Positions 1-11,377 of a stretch of DNA of 64,000 nt are shown one piece after another. The stretch comes from Bacteroidales bacterium (GTDB taxonomy: Bacteria > Bacteroidota > Bacteroidia > Bacteroidales > UBA932): the NCBI GenBank assembly GCA_017557535.1, contig JAFYYM010000070.1:1-64000 (forward strand), written 5' to 3'. Position numbers and translations under genes: made by a program. The notes beneath the pieces are model-generated. The model worked only from the letters and a program-made list of their open reading frames with translations. It did not search any database and had not been told where the DNA came from. Every line of letters starts with the position of its first letter. Within the stretch, counting starts at the first letter, position 1.

Positions 1-31
1 CATCCTGAGCCAGGATCAAACTCTTCTTTGT
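1..31 (-). rRNA. rrs: 16S ribosomal RNA, 5' end only
   Basis: Read on the minus strand, bases 24 to 14 and onward give AGAGTTTGATC followed by CTGGCTCAG, the universal 5' end of bacterial 16S rRNA (the 27F primer site). Only about the first 31 bases are in the window; the gene runs off the left edge. The exact 5' end is estimated by comparison with the E. coli gene. About 150 bases of leader separate it from its promoter. Confidence 0.95.
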
Positions 32-152
32 ATATACACTATAAATCTTAGTCCGACCCCGACAGCTTCTCTAAAGAAATCAACGCTCTCGATTCAATTT
101 ATTCTCGGTACTTGCTTGTACTTTCCTTCAATCTTGTCAATGATCTTGGTAT

Positions 153-181
153 AAAAACCCGCCCCTTTTTCAGAAGCGGGT
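153..181 (-). terminator. Hairpin with T tract at the rRNA transcript start
   Basis: On the minus strand ACCCGC (181-176) pairs with GCGGGT (162-157), with a 13-base loop and a run of five T. It lies downstream of the permease gene, so it can end that transcript. Its 5' arm also sits at or just before the expected start of the rRNA transcript. Whether it forms on rRNA transcripts depends on the true start site. Confidence 0.5.
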
Positions 182-182
182 G

Positions 183-213
183 CAAAGGTAGCATCTTTTC
201 CGGAACCTGCAAA
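183..213 (-). promoter_or_regulatory. rRNA operon promoter, canonical Bacteroidetes type
   Basis: On the minus strand TTTG (213-210) is followed after 19 bases by TACCTTTG (190-183). This matches the Bacteroidetes -33/-7 consensus TTTG-N19-TAnnTTTG exactly. It is preceded by an A/T tract (about 214-232) that could act as an UP-like element. It points at the 16S gene about 150 bases downstream. The start of transcription should lie near 176-179. Confidence 0.85.
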
Positions 214-262
214 TTTTTTTTCAAAAAAAGTTTTCAACAGGTTCTGTTAACTAAATCATGGC

Positions 263-1273
263 CTACATACCTGCCACGACAATAAGTGAGAGGCCTACTA
301 TGAAGAAAAGGAACATTAGTCCCAGAAGGCCATATACCTTATTGTTGGAACCCTTGAACTCTTTCCACACGAACACACCCCAGATCGCGGCGATCATGGG
401 AGCGCCCTGTCCAAGCGCATAGGAAACCGCCGGTCCGGCCGCCTTGGAGGTGATATAGCTAAGAGCTGTTCCGAGGCACCAGATAGCTCCTCCCAGCATT
501 CCGACCAGATGAGTTTTGGCGTTGCCGGCGAAATACTGCTGATAAGTGACAGGCTCCCCAACAAAGGGCTTCTTCATCACGATGGTGTTGAACAAGAGAT
601 TACTGAGCAAAACTCCCAAAGTGAATATCACAGAAGCGGTGTAAGGTGTCGCATAAGGATGAACGAACGGGACCTCCCCTGTCACATTGCCCATACCCCT
701 CATGACAAAGGATGAGAAGAATGACATGACGATACCGGCGATGAGTGCCAGAATAACTCCTTTCTTCTGGTCCGCCTTACTTACATTGGATTCGCCTTTC
801 ATGCCGGAAGCCACACCGTTGCAGATTATGGCAACCACCACGAGAGCGACCCCGATAGCCAGAAGGATGGCGTTACCTTTATTATTGGTGATGTAGTTGT
901 TGATCACACCTAGCACCAGGGCGATACCTACTCCAAGAGGGAAAGCCACAGACATTCCGGCAATCGATGTTGAAGCGCTCAGAAGGATATTGGAGGCGTT
1001 AAAAATAATACCTCCGAGAAGGATCCACCCCACACTCTTCCACGAGAGATGGCTGATGTTATAGAAGAAGGACTCGCCATCGGAGCCAAAGCTGCCAAGG
1101 GTGAGGGCGAGAAGCAAGGCGAATAACACCATGCCTATCACATAGTCCCAATAAAAAAGCTCATATCTCCAACTTTTAGCCGCGAGCTTCTGGGTGTTGC
1201 CCCAGGATCCCCAGCAAAGCATGATGATGAAGCATAGAAAGACCGCGAGGGCGTAACTGTTAACGATAACCAT
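263..1273 (-). CDS. DMT-superfamily permease, sugar/ureide transporter-like
   Basis: A 336-residue integral membrane protein with about ten hydrophobic segments over its whole length. The first segment is followed by WGSWGNTQKL, which resembles the N-terminal signature of the glucose/ribose porter and plant ureide-permease branch of the drug/metabolite transporter superfamily. Small-residue-rich helices (GPAVSYALGQGAP near residue 285) fit that fold. The likely role is uptake of a sugar or small nitrogenous solute across the inner membrane; the substrate cannot be read from sequence. It stands alone between groEL and the rRNA operon, reading toward the rRNA genes, with a terminator-like hairpin after it. 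Confidence 0.7.
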   Translation of the reverse strand: MVIVNSYALAVFLCFIIMLCWGSWGNTQKLAAKSWRYELFYWDYVIGMVLFALLLALTLGSFGSDGESFFYNISHLSWKSVGWILLGGIIFNASNILLSASTSIAGMSVAFPLGVGIALVLGVINNYITNNKGNAILLAIGVALVVVAIICNGVASGMKGESNVSKADQKKGVILALIAGIVMSFFSSFVMRGMGNVTGEVPFVHPYATPYTASVIFTLGVLLSNLLFNTIVMKKPFVGEPVTYQQYFAGNAKTHLVGMLGGAIWCLGTALSYITSKAAGPAVSYALGQGAPMIAAIWGVFVWKEFKGSNNKVYGLLGLMFLFFIVGLSLIVVAGM

Positions 1274-1334
1274 GATACTTTAATATTTATAATAGTAATA
1301 GTCAATATCTGTTTCGAAAGTTAATCATTTTAGA

Positions 1335-1377
1335 GAAAAAAAGAAAGGGCGGAAGGTCAAAAGCGACCTTCCACCCT
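1335..1377 (-). terminator. Intrinsic terminator of groES-groEL
   Basis: On the minus strand a 13-base arm (1377-1365) pairs with 1358-1346, with one mismatch or wobble. A six-base loop separates the arms, and a T-rich tract follows (1345-1335). It begins 25 bases after the groEL stop codon. Confidence 0.85.
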
Positions 1378-1401
1378 TACAAATCCAATGATGCGGACAG
1401 A

Positions 1402-3307
<1,906 letters not shown>

Positions 3308-3447
3308 GATATTAAGATTTATTGACGTATTACTTTCAAAGCTCCGGATTATTCACGGAGGCATGCGGAAAGAATCAAAGGCTGTGCCACCCGAAGGCGA
3401 CTGACAATTTGTCATCCGAGGTGTCGGGCTCCGAAAGATGAACCGAA

Positions 3448-3479
3448 ATTGAAATACTGTAAAAAAATATTTATATTTG
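3448..3479 (+). promoter_or_regulatory. Promoter of the macroglobulin-pbpC operon
   Basis: ATTG (3448-3451), a 20-base spacer, then TATATTTG (3472-3479), a good Bacteroidetes -33/-7 pair. The ATG of the macroglobulin follows 21 bases later, giving a short leader. Confidence 0.75.
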
Positions 3480-3500
3480 AGGTTATAAACACTCTGACTT

Positions 3501-6500
3501 ATGAAGAAATCAGCCAAGGCCATCCTGGCCGTATTGACTTTGGCCGCCATCGCGGCCGCGGCGCCATCATGCAGCCGCTTCGGTAAAAGCAAGGGGCAAA
3601 GCACGGAATTCGCCACTTTTATTAAAGCCTACACAGGAGGCATTATCTCAGACAAGTCCACCATCAGGGTGGAATTGACCTCGGATATCGATGGTGTGAC
3701 TCCAGGAGCCGACCTTAAAGAAGGCATCCTGACTTTCACTCCTTCCATTCAAGGCACAGCCAGATGGCTTTCCCAAAGCACTATCGAGTTCATCCCAGAA
3801 AACGGGGCGCTCAAACCAGGGCAAGCTTATACCGGTAAACTTCGTCTGGACAAGATCCACAAGGTTGGATCCTCCAAGTTTAAAAGGTTCACATTCAACT
3901 TCCTGGTCGCGATCAAGGAGGCTGTCCTGGCGCTGGATGATATCACCATCACACCGGCATCTCCGGACAAGGCCAGCGTGAGCGGAACAATCGCCTTGAC
4001 TGAGGAGCTTCCTGTCGAGAAGGTACGCAAGATGATAGACTACAGCTATCCTGACAAATCCGGGGAACTTACAGTGACCGCCGGACAGGATCAGCTCAAC
4101 TATCACTTCGACCTGGTCGGCCTGAACAGGAGTGACAAGGACAACACATTGAAGATCACTCTCAAATCAGGAGATACCGGCTTCGTGGCTGATTCTAAGA
4201 TAGAGACCACTATCCCTTCCATGTCCGGGTTCAGTATTGTCAGCGCTGAGAGAGTGGAAGCTGAGGATCCGTATATCAGCGTGTTCTTCTCCAATCCCAT
4301 ACAGGACGTGGCCGACAACTCAGGGCTTTTCAAGCTCACCGGTGTCGGCAGGTATTATGTCCAGGCAGAGAACTCCCGGGCGAAGATTTACTACGAGAAT
4401 CCAGATGACGTCCCTCTGGCCCTGACAGTCTCAGGAGCTGTCAAGAGCTATGACGGCGTCAGGCTCGGGGCTGATTTCTCTAAGTCATTCTCAGCGGCAG
4501 AGGAGAAACCGGCCGTCGAGATTCCGCTTTCAGGGAATATCCTTCCGAACTCCAAGGAATTGATCCTTCCCTTCAAGGCTGTCAACCTCAACGCGGTGGA
4601 CATAAAAGTCATCCAGATTTATGAGGACAATGTGCTGATGTTCCTCCAGGACAATGATCTGAACGGGGACAACTCTTTGAGGAGAAGCGGCCGCCTAGTC
4701 TACAAGAGATGCGTCCGCCTGGATTCCGATCCATCCAAGAACCTCCACAAGTGGCAGGACTACAGCGTGGATCTTTCCGGCCTGTTCAAGCAGGAGGCAG
4801 GTGCGATTTATAGGGTCAGGATAAGCTTCAAGCAGGATTACTCCGTTTATGGGAAGTCAGTCGAGTTCAAGAGCGGCACTCCCACCAACGAGCTTGTCAG
4901 CCTGTATTCAGACCAGGCCTCAGATGAGGATTTCAGCGATTGGGACACCCCTTCGCCTTGGTTCTACGAGTCATACTACGATTGGGATCTCTACGAGTGG
5001 GAAGACAGGGATAACCCTCTGAAACCCACATACTACATGGATGAGGACAAGTTCCCGGCCATCAATCTCGTCACATCGAACCTCGGTGTCATCGCCAAGT
5101 ACTCGGGTGGTGACAAGATCTGGGTCAGCGTGAGCGATATTATCTCTGCCGAACCGGTCTTCAACTCCGAGTTATATGTCTACAGCTACCAGCTCAAGGA
5201 GATTGGCTACGCCAAGACCGGTACTGACGGAATGGCAGAGGTATCCCTGTCCGGAAAACCGTTCGTGGTAGTCGCCAAACGCGGAGGAGCCACGAGCTAT
5301 CTGAAGGTGACCTCCGGAGACGAGAAGACACTCAGCCGTTTTGACGTCGGTGGCAAGGTTCTCGACAAGGGGTTGAAAGCCTTCATCTACGGAGAGAGAG
5401 GAGTGTGGCGTCCCGGTGACACCCTCCACGTCACCCTCATTCTCGAGGACAAGGAGGATAAGATTCCTGACAACCACCCGGCCGTCATGGAACTTTACAC
5501 CCCCGAGGGACGTTTCTACGCCAAGAATGTCAATGGCAATGCCAAGGACGGATTCTACGTGTTCAACATCCCCACGAAGCAGGATGATCCCACCGGTTTC
5601 TGGAATGCGTATTTCAAGATCGGAGGCGCTACCTTCCACAAATCTCTCAGCATAGAGAGCGTCAAGCCTAACAGGCTGAAGATCAACATCGACGTGGGCG
5701 AGGGAGCCATCGAAGGAGGCAGCAGGGTACCTATTTTCATCGCCTCCAACTGGCTCACTGGACCGCCAGCATCCGGTCTGAAGGCGAAAGTGAACATGAC
5801 TTTAAGATCCGGTTCATCAACCTTCAAGGGATATGAGGGATACCGTTTCGTGACCCCGATGTCGAGCTTCTCCAGAAGCGAGTACGATCTCGTGGATTAC
5901 AATCTCAACCAGGACGGTGAGCTCCGGATCAATGTTGAGACCCCTAAAGCCAATGACGCTCCCGGCATGCTCACAGCGGACCTCGTCACCACAGTCGAGG
6001 AGCCGGGTGGTGACATCAGCTTTAACACCATGACGGTCCCGTATTCCCCTTATTCCGCCTATGTGGGTGTCAAGCTTCCAGAGGAAGGCGGCAGCCATTG
6101 GCTTGAGACCGACAAGGACTACAAGATAGATGTGATCGTCGTCGACAAGGAAGGTGCCTCAGTGGCTGGGGACAACCTCACTTATTCCATCTACAAGATC
6201 AAGTGGAGCTGGTGGTGGGAGAGTCGCAACGAGAGCCTTGACTCTTATGTCAACAGCTCATCAGCTGAGATGATCTCCTCCGGATCCATGAGATCAGCCA
6301 AGAATGGCAGCACGATACCGTTCAGGGTTGATTATCCTGAATGGGGACGTTATCTGCTGATTGTCAAGGACACCAATAGCGGACACATCTCTGGCGGAGT
6401 CTTCTACGCCGACTGGCCAGCCTATAGGGGAAGGTCATCCAAGGCGGATCCCGACGCTTTGTCGATGCTTTCATTCTCCACAGACAAGGAGTCCTACGAT

Positions 6501-9038
6501 GTTGGAGAGACTGTGACTGTCTACATCCCCGCCGCGGCCAAGGGCCAGGCGCTGGTGTCTCTCGAGAACTCAAGGTCTGTATTGTCCAGGAAATGGGTCA
6601 AGACCTCCGGGGAAGGAGATGTCACCTACACATTCAAGGTGACACCTGAGATGGCCCCGAACTTCTACATCCACATCACCTTGCTGCAGCCTCATGAGAG
6701 GGCTGACAACGACCTCCCGATAAGGTTGTACGGCGTCCAGCCTATACTCGTCAACGACAAGAACTCTCATCTTGAGCCGGAAATCGACATGCCGGACGTC
6801 CTTCGCCCTGAGGAGGAGTTCAAGGTGAAGATCAAGGAGAAGTCAGGGAAACCCATGACTTACACCCTGGCGATAGTCGATGAGGGTCTGCTTGACCTGA
6901 CCGGATTCAAGACCCCTGATCCATGGAAGGCCATGTACGAGAGGGAGGCGCTCGGAGTGAGCACTTGGGATCTCTATGACTATGTCATCGGAGCTTACAG
7001 CGGAAGGTTCTCCCCGATGTTCAGTATCGGTGGTGACGAGAGCGTGAATGTCGGCGCCAAGAAGGACAACCGCTTCAACGCCGTTGTCAAATTCATCGGG
7101 CCGTTCACCCTCCAGAATGGGTCAGCGACACACAAGATCACACTGCCGATGTACGTCGGAAGCGTAAGGGTCATGCTCATCGCCGCCCATGGGGCACAGT
7201 ACGGCAACGCTGAGAAGACAGTGCCCGTACGTTCTCCTCTCATGGTCCTGCCTACCCTCCCGAGGGTAATCGGCACTGGAGAGAAGGTGACCCTGCCCGT
7301 CAACGTGTTCGCTCTGGAAGACGGTGTCAAGAATGCCAACGTCAACGTCAAAGTTGAGGGACCGCTCAAGATAGCTGGCACTGACAAGGCCTCGGTGAGC
7401 TTCGACAAGCCCGGAGACAAACTTGTCAAATTCGCTCTTGATGCCACAGGTGAAGGTGTCGCCAAAGTGACAGTCTCAGCCGAAGGCAGCGGACACAAGG
7501 CATCCGAGACCATTGAGATATCGGTCAGGAATCCTAACCCGGCCACCACAAACATCACCAGGATGATGATCGGGAAGGGCGAGAGCAAGCATTTCGGTTT
7601 CGCTCCGTTCGCCGCAGGACCTGAGCAATGGGCCACCCTCGAGCTCGCTAGTTTCCCGTCAGTTGACTACGAGGGTATCTACAAGTTCATAAAGGACTAC
7701 ACTTATAACTGCAGCGAGCAGATCGCTTCACGAGGCATCACCTTGCTTTCCATAAAGGACATGCTACCTGACGATAAGAAGCAAGAGGCCGAGAAACTGA
7801 TTCCTGATATTCTCCAGCAGCTATATCAGAGGCAGCTCGGAAGTGGCGGATTCGCCTACTGGCCAGGCTCCCCTGACGCCAACAGCTGGGTCACCTCCAT
7901 GGCTGGACAGTTCATGGTCATGGCTTCCCAAAACGGATTCAATGTGAGTAAGGGCGTTCTCGCCAGCTGGGCAAGATTCCAGAAGAAAGCGGTCCAGGAC
8001 TATCGGGCCAACCCGAAATTCCCTCTCTGGGACTTCGAGCAGGCTTACAGGCTCTACACTCTCGCTTTGAAGGGAGAGGCGGAGAATGGTGCGATGAATC
8101 GTCTCAAGGATTCCGAGAACCTCAGCATGCAGGCAGGATGGATGCTTGCCTCCGCATACGCCGTGTCAGGTAAGAAGAATATCGCCAAAGACATGGTGGC
8201 GAACCTGCGGACTGATTTCTCGGATTATCTCGAGTCTGGCAGGACCTTCGGTTCTTCTACCCGTGACAAAGCTGTCGCCCTTGAGACATGTGTACTCATT
8301 GACGATATACCCGCAGCCATGGACGTTGCGCAGGAGGTTTCCAAGGCGATGTCAGGAGGATGGTACATGCCTCAGGAGACTGCATTCGCCTCCAAGGGCA
8401 TGGCAAGCCTCGCCGGCAAGGTCAACACAGGCAACATCGAGGCTGATGTGACGCAGTCCGGCAAGGTCACTCCAATGAAGAGTCCTAAGTCTGTCTGCAG
8501 TCTCGCGCTCGACACCCAGAGCGGAGGCGCTGATGTGAAGAATAACTCGGACGGAGTCATCTACGCCACCCTCATCACTTCCAGTGTCCCTGAATTCGGT
8601 GTCAAGAACGATGCCCAGAACAATGGTATCAACATGACTGTCACTTACACTTCTTCCAACGGGAAGGCGCTCAACCCGGCGGAGATACCGCAAGGCACAG
8701 ACTTCACTGTCACCATCACAGTCAGCAATACCAGCCCGATGAGAGACTACACGAACCTCGCCCTCACCGAGGTCGTTCCTTCCGGATGGGAGATATTCAA
8801 CGACCGACTGTTCGGCTCAGGCCCTTCAAGTTCCTCATATTCCTATCGTGACATCCGTGACGACAGGGTCATCTGGTACTTTGATCTTTCAAGGGGAAGG
8901 AGCAAGACCTTCAAGGTCAAGATGCATGCGGCTTATGAAGGTGAGTTCACACTTCCTTCTGTCAAGTGCGAGGCTCTCTACGACGCTCACATCAGCGCCA
9001 ACTCCGCCTCTGGAACCGCGAAGGTCACGGCTCAGTAA
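3501..9038 (+). CDS. Bacterial alpha-2-macroglobulin lipoprotein (thioester type)
   Basis: An 1845-residue secreted lipoprotein of the bacterial alpha-2-macroglobulin family, periplasmic protease traps thought to protect the cell when the envelope is breached. The signal peptide ends in a lipobox at APSC, with Cys24 as lipid anchor. A long series of beta-sandwich macroglobulin domains follows, then the helical thioester domain with CSEQ at residues 1404-1407, matching the CxEQ thioester motif. A beta-sandwich receptor-like domain ends the protein. pbpC starts on the base after the stop codon. The same order (yfhM-pbpC) occurs in E. coli, where PBP1C is thought to help repair the wall. Promoter at 3448-3479. 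Confidence 0.92.
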   Translation: MKKSAKAILAVLTLAAIAAAAPSCSRFGKSKGQSTEFATFIKAYTGGIISDKSTIRVELTSDIDGVTPGADLKEGILTFTPSIQGTARWLSQSTIEFIPENGALKPGQAYTGKLRLDKIHKVGSSKFKRFTFNFLVAIKEAVLALDDITITPASPDKASVSGTIALTEELPVEKVRKMIDYSYPDKSGELTVTAGQDQLNYHFDLVGLNRSDKDNTLKITLKSGDTGFVADSKIETTIPSMSGFSIVSAERVEAEDPYISVFFSNPIQDVADNSGLFKLTGVGRYYVQAENSRAKIYYENPDDVPLALTVSGAVKSYDGVRLGADFSKSFSAAEEKPAVEIPLSGNILPNSKELILPFKAVNLNAVDIKVIQIYEDNVLMFLQDNDLNGDNSLRRSGRLVYKRCVRLDSDPSKNLHKWQDYSVDLSGLFKQEAGAIYRVRISFKQDYSVYGKSVEFKSGTPTNELVSLYSDQASDEDFSDWDTPSPWFYESYYDWDLYEWEDRDNPLKPTYYMDEDKFPAINLVTSNLGVIAKYSGGDKIWVSVSDIISAEPVFNSELYVYSYQLKEIGYAKTGTDGMAEVSLSGKPFVVVAKRGGATSYLKVTSGDEKTLSRFDVGGKVLDKGLKAFIYGERGVWRPGDTLHVTLILEDKEDKIPDNHPAVMELYTPEGRFYAKNVNGNAKDGFYVFNIPTKQDDPTGFWNAYFKIGGATFHKSLSIESVKPNRLKINIDVGEGAIEGGSRVPIFIASNWLTGPPASGLKAKVNMTLRSGSSTFKGYEGYRFVTPMSSFSRSEYDLVDYNLNQDGELRINVETPKANDAPGMLTADLVTTVEEPGGDISFNTMTVPYSPYSAYVGVKLPEEGGSHWLETDKDYKIDVIVVDKEGASVAGDNLTYSIYKIKWSWWWESRNESLDSYVNSSSAEMISSGSMRSAKNGSTIPFRVDYPEWGRYLLIVKDTNSGHISGGVFYADWPAYRGRSSKADPDALSMLSFSTDKESYDVGETVTVYIPAAAKGQALVSLENSRSVLSRKWVKTSGEGDVTYTFKVTPEMAPNFYIHITLLQPHERADNDLPIRLYGVQPILVNDKNSHLEPEIDMPDVLRPEEEFKVKIKEKSGKPMTYTLAIVDEGLLDLTGFKTPDPWKAMYEREALGVSTWDLYDYVIGAYSGRFSPMFSIGGDESVNVGAKKDNRFNAVVKFIGPFTLQNGSATHKITLPMYVGSVRVMLIAAHGAQYGNAEKTVPVRSPLMVLPTLPRVIGTGEKVTLPVNVFALEDGVKNANVNVKVEGPLKIAGTDKASVSFDKPGDKLVKFALDATGEGVAKVTVSAEGSGHKASETIEISVRNPNPATTNITRMMIGKGESKHFGFAPFAAGPEQWATLELASFPSVDYEGIYKFIKDYTYNCSEQIASRGITLLSIKDMLPDDKKQEAEKLIPDILQQLYQRQLGSGGFAYWPGSPDANSWVTSMAGQFMVMASQNGFNVSKGVLASWARFQKKAVQDYRANPKFPLWDFEQAYRLYTLALKGEAENGAMNRLKDSENLSMQAGWMLASAYAVSGKKNIAKDMVANLRTDFSDYLESGRTFGSSTRDKAVALETCVLIDDIPAAMDVAQEVSKAMSGGWYMPQETAFASKGMASLAGKVNTGNIEADVTQSGKVTPMKSPKSVCSLALDTQSGGADVKNNSDGVIYATLITSSVPEFGVKNDAQNNGINMTVTYTSSNGKALNPAEIPQGTDFTVTITVSNTSPMRDYTNLALTEVVPSGWEIFNDRLFGSGPSSSSYSYRDIRDDRVIWYFDLSRGRSKTFKVKMHAAYEGEFTLPSVKCEALYDAHISANSASGTAKVTAQ

Positions 9039-11303
9039 ATGAGAGGCAGGAAGGTTAACTTCAAGAATGTGCGGCGGCCAATGATAATCTTGGCCGCCGC
9101 CATCTTGATTGGCTACCTTCTATGTCTTCCAAGGAATCTTTTCAAAGGGACAACTTATTCCACAGTCATTGAGGACAGGAATGGCGAGCTTCTCGGCGCC
9201 AGGATAGCATCCGACGGGCAGTGGCGTTTCCCTCCCTCAGACAATGTTCCGGATAAGTTCAAAGCCGCAATCATCGAATTTGAGGACAGATGGTTCCCTT
9301 ACCACCCTGGAGTCAATCCGGTGTCGATAGTCAGGGCGGCGATCGGGAATATCAAGGCCGGGAAGGTGACCAGCGGAGGCAGCACAATCACCATGCAAGT
9401 CATAAGGCTTTCCAGAGGAAAGGAAAGGACCCTATGGCAGAAACTCATAGAATCGGTGCTCGCCACACGGCTGGAATTGAGATGTTCCAAGAAAAAGATA
9501 CTGGCGCTTTACGCTTCCCACGCCCCCTTCGGAGGTAATGTCGTGGGACTCGAGGCAGCCGCATGGAGGTATTTCGGCCGGCCGCCAGAGGAGCTTTCAT
9601 GGGGAGAGGCAGCGACTCTAGCGGTCTTGCCCAATGCCCCCGCCGACATTCATCCAGGGAAAAACCGGGAAAGGCTTCTGGAAAAGAGGAATCGCCTTCT
9701 TACAGATCTTCATAAGCGGGGCAAACTGGATGATCTGGATCTGGAACTAGCTCTAGACGAGCCACTTCCACTCGAACCAGTAGCGCTTCCAAGAGACGCC
9801 AGGCACCTTGCGGAACGCTTCTCCAAAACATCAAGAGGACAAAGAGTCAAGACTACGGTTGACATCCACCTGCAAAGACAAGTGCAGGAAGTCACTGACA
9901 TGTGGAATGACGAGTTTTCCGTGACAGGCATTAACGACCTCGCGGCCGTGGTGATGGATGTGAGGACAGGTGAGATCCTCGCCTATGTCGGAAATGCCGA
10001 CCCCGACCGGAAAAGACCGGGATCGGATGTCGACATCGCCGGTTCCCCGAGAAGCACGGGAAGTATCCTCAAACCAATCCTCTACTGTGCCTCACTCCAA
10101 GATGGTGAGATACTACCTTATACCTTGCTGCCGGATATTCCGGTAAACCTTAACGGATTCTCCCCCCAGAATTTCAACAGGGAGTTCAACGGGGCTGTCC
10201 CTGCGGCGCAAGCGCTGGCACGCTCTCTGAACGTTCCCTCGGTCCATATGCTCCGCAAATTCGGTGTACCGAGGTTTTTGGACATATTGAGGAAAGCCGG
10301 TCTCTCGACCTTGACCAAAAGCGCCTCCCACTATGGACTATCACTGATTCTAGGCGGAGGAGAGGCGACGCTGCTTGACATCACGTCGATGTACGCAAAG
10401 ATGTCCGCCTCTTACCAGTCAACCGGTAAGGAAGCCCTCCGCAAAGGAGACAGGCTCAACGGTTATCCCCTGACAGACAAATGCGCCCTTTGGCACACCT
10501 TCGACGCCTTGAAGGAGGTAAACCGCCCTGATGAGATGGACTGGAGACTGGTAGGTTCTCTAAAGAAAGTGGCCTGGAAAACAGGCACAAGCTATGGTTT
10601 CCGTGACGCCTGGGCGGTGGGTGTGACTTCCGACTATGCCGTTGGAGTATGGGCGGGGAATGCCCAGGGACAAGGAGTCCCAGGACTGACGGGCGCCAGG
10701 ACCGCCGGACCGGTCATGTTTGATATTTTCAACCTGCTGCCCGTCAAAGAGGAGGAAAACGCCTATGCCGTGAACGGTTGGTTCAAGGAGCCGGCGCCGG
10801 GAGACTATGTTCTTATGGAGACCTGCCATGCATCGGGGCATCTCGCCGGGCCAAGCTGCGAACGTATTGACACATTGATGCTTCCGGTGAAAGCTGTCAG
10901 GACTGAACCTTGCCCGTATCACAAGACTCTAGATGGAATACGGACATTTATACTGCCACCTTCGATGGAATGGTACTACAGGCAGCATCACCCGGAATAT
11001 GCCCCATATATCCCTGCGAATAAGGAGGATTACGCCCCGATGGAGTTCATCTATCCCGAGGGTGGCGCGACCATCTACATTCCTCGGCAGCTCGATGGAA
11101 GTATCGCGGGAGTGACTTTCAACCTCGCTCACAGAAACCCTGACCAAAATGTGTTCTGGCACTTGGACAACGAATATATGGGCCAGACAAGATTCATCCA
11201 TCAGATGAGACTCACCCCGTCCCCCGGGAAGCACACTGTCACCGTGGTCGATGAGGCAGGCAATTCCCACTCGGTAGGATTCACAATCGCGGAGAATAAG
11301 TAG
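9039..11303 (+). CDS. pbpC: Penicillin-binding protein 1C (glycosyltransferase/transpeptidase)
   Basis: A 754-residue bifunctional class A PBP. A membrane anchor near residues 14-30 precedes a GT51 glycosyltransferase domain with the EDRWF motif (about residue 79) and GGSTITMQ. The penicillin-binding transpeptidase domain has STGSILKP (SxxK Ser near 342) and KTGT near 512. A C-terminal BiPBP-C-like beta domain ends the protein, as is specific to PBP1C. It polymerises peptidoglycan; the transpeptidase activity of the 1C class is often weak. TAA of the macroglobulin and this ATG are directly adjacent, so translation is probably coupled and the two proteins work together. Confidence 0.95.
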   Translation: MRGRKVNFKNVRRPMIILAAAILIGYLLCLPRNLFKGTTYSTVIEDRNGELLGARIASDGQWRFPPSDNVPDKFKAAIIEFEDRWFPYHPGVNPVSIVRAAIGNIKAGKVTSGGSTITMQVIRLSRGKERTLWQKLIESVLATRLELRCSKKKILALYASHAPFGGNVVGLEAAAWRYFGRPPEELSWGEAATLAVLPNAPADIHPGKNRERLLEKRNRLLTDLHKRGKLDDLDLELALDEPLPLEPVALPRDARHLAERFSKTSRGQRVKTTVDIHLQRQVQEVTDMWNDEFSVTGINDLAAVVMDVRTGEILAYVGNADPDRKRPGSDVDIAGSPRSTGSILKPILYCASLQDGEILPYTLLPDIPVNLNGFSPQNFNREFNGAVPAAQALARSLNVPSVHMLRKFGVPRFLDILRKAGLSTLTKSASHYGLSLILGGGEATLLDITSMYAKMSASYQSTGKEALRKGDRLNGYPLTDKCALWHTFDALKEVNRPDEMDWRLVGSLKKVAWKTGTSYGFRDAWAVGVTSDYAVGVWAGNAQGQGVPGLTGARTAGPVMFDIFNLLPVKEEENAYAVNGWFKEPAPGDYVLMETCHASGHLAGPSCERIDTLMLPVKAVRTEPCPYHKTLDGIRTFILPPSMEWYYRQHHPEYAPYIPANKEDYAPMEFIYPEGGATIYIPRQLDGSIAGVTFNLAHRNPDQNVFWHLDNEYMGQTRFIHQMRLTPSPGKHTVTVVDEAGNSHSVGFTIAENK

Positions 11304-11315
11304 CCTGGCAAATGT

Positions 11316-11346
11316 TTTGCTAATGTTTGGCAAATATTTATATTTG
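11316..11346 (+). promoter_or_regulatory. Promoter of the M48 protease gene
   Basis: TTTG (11316-11319), a 19-base spacer and TATATTTG (11339-11346), a perfect Bacteroidetes pair. The ATG follows at 11378. The box lies just past the pbpC stop codon, so the protease has its own transcript. Confidence 0.8.
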
Positions 11347-11377
11347 TAAGTCAGGAAAACACTAAAAAACAATTGAT

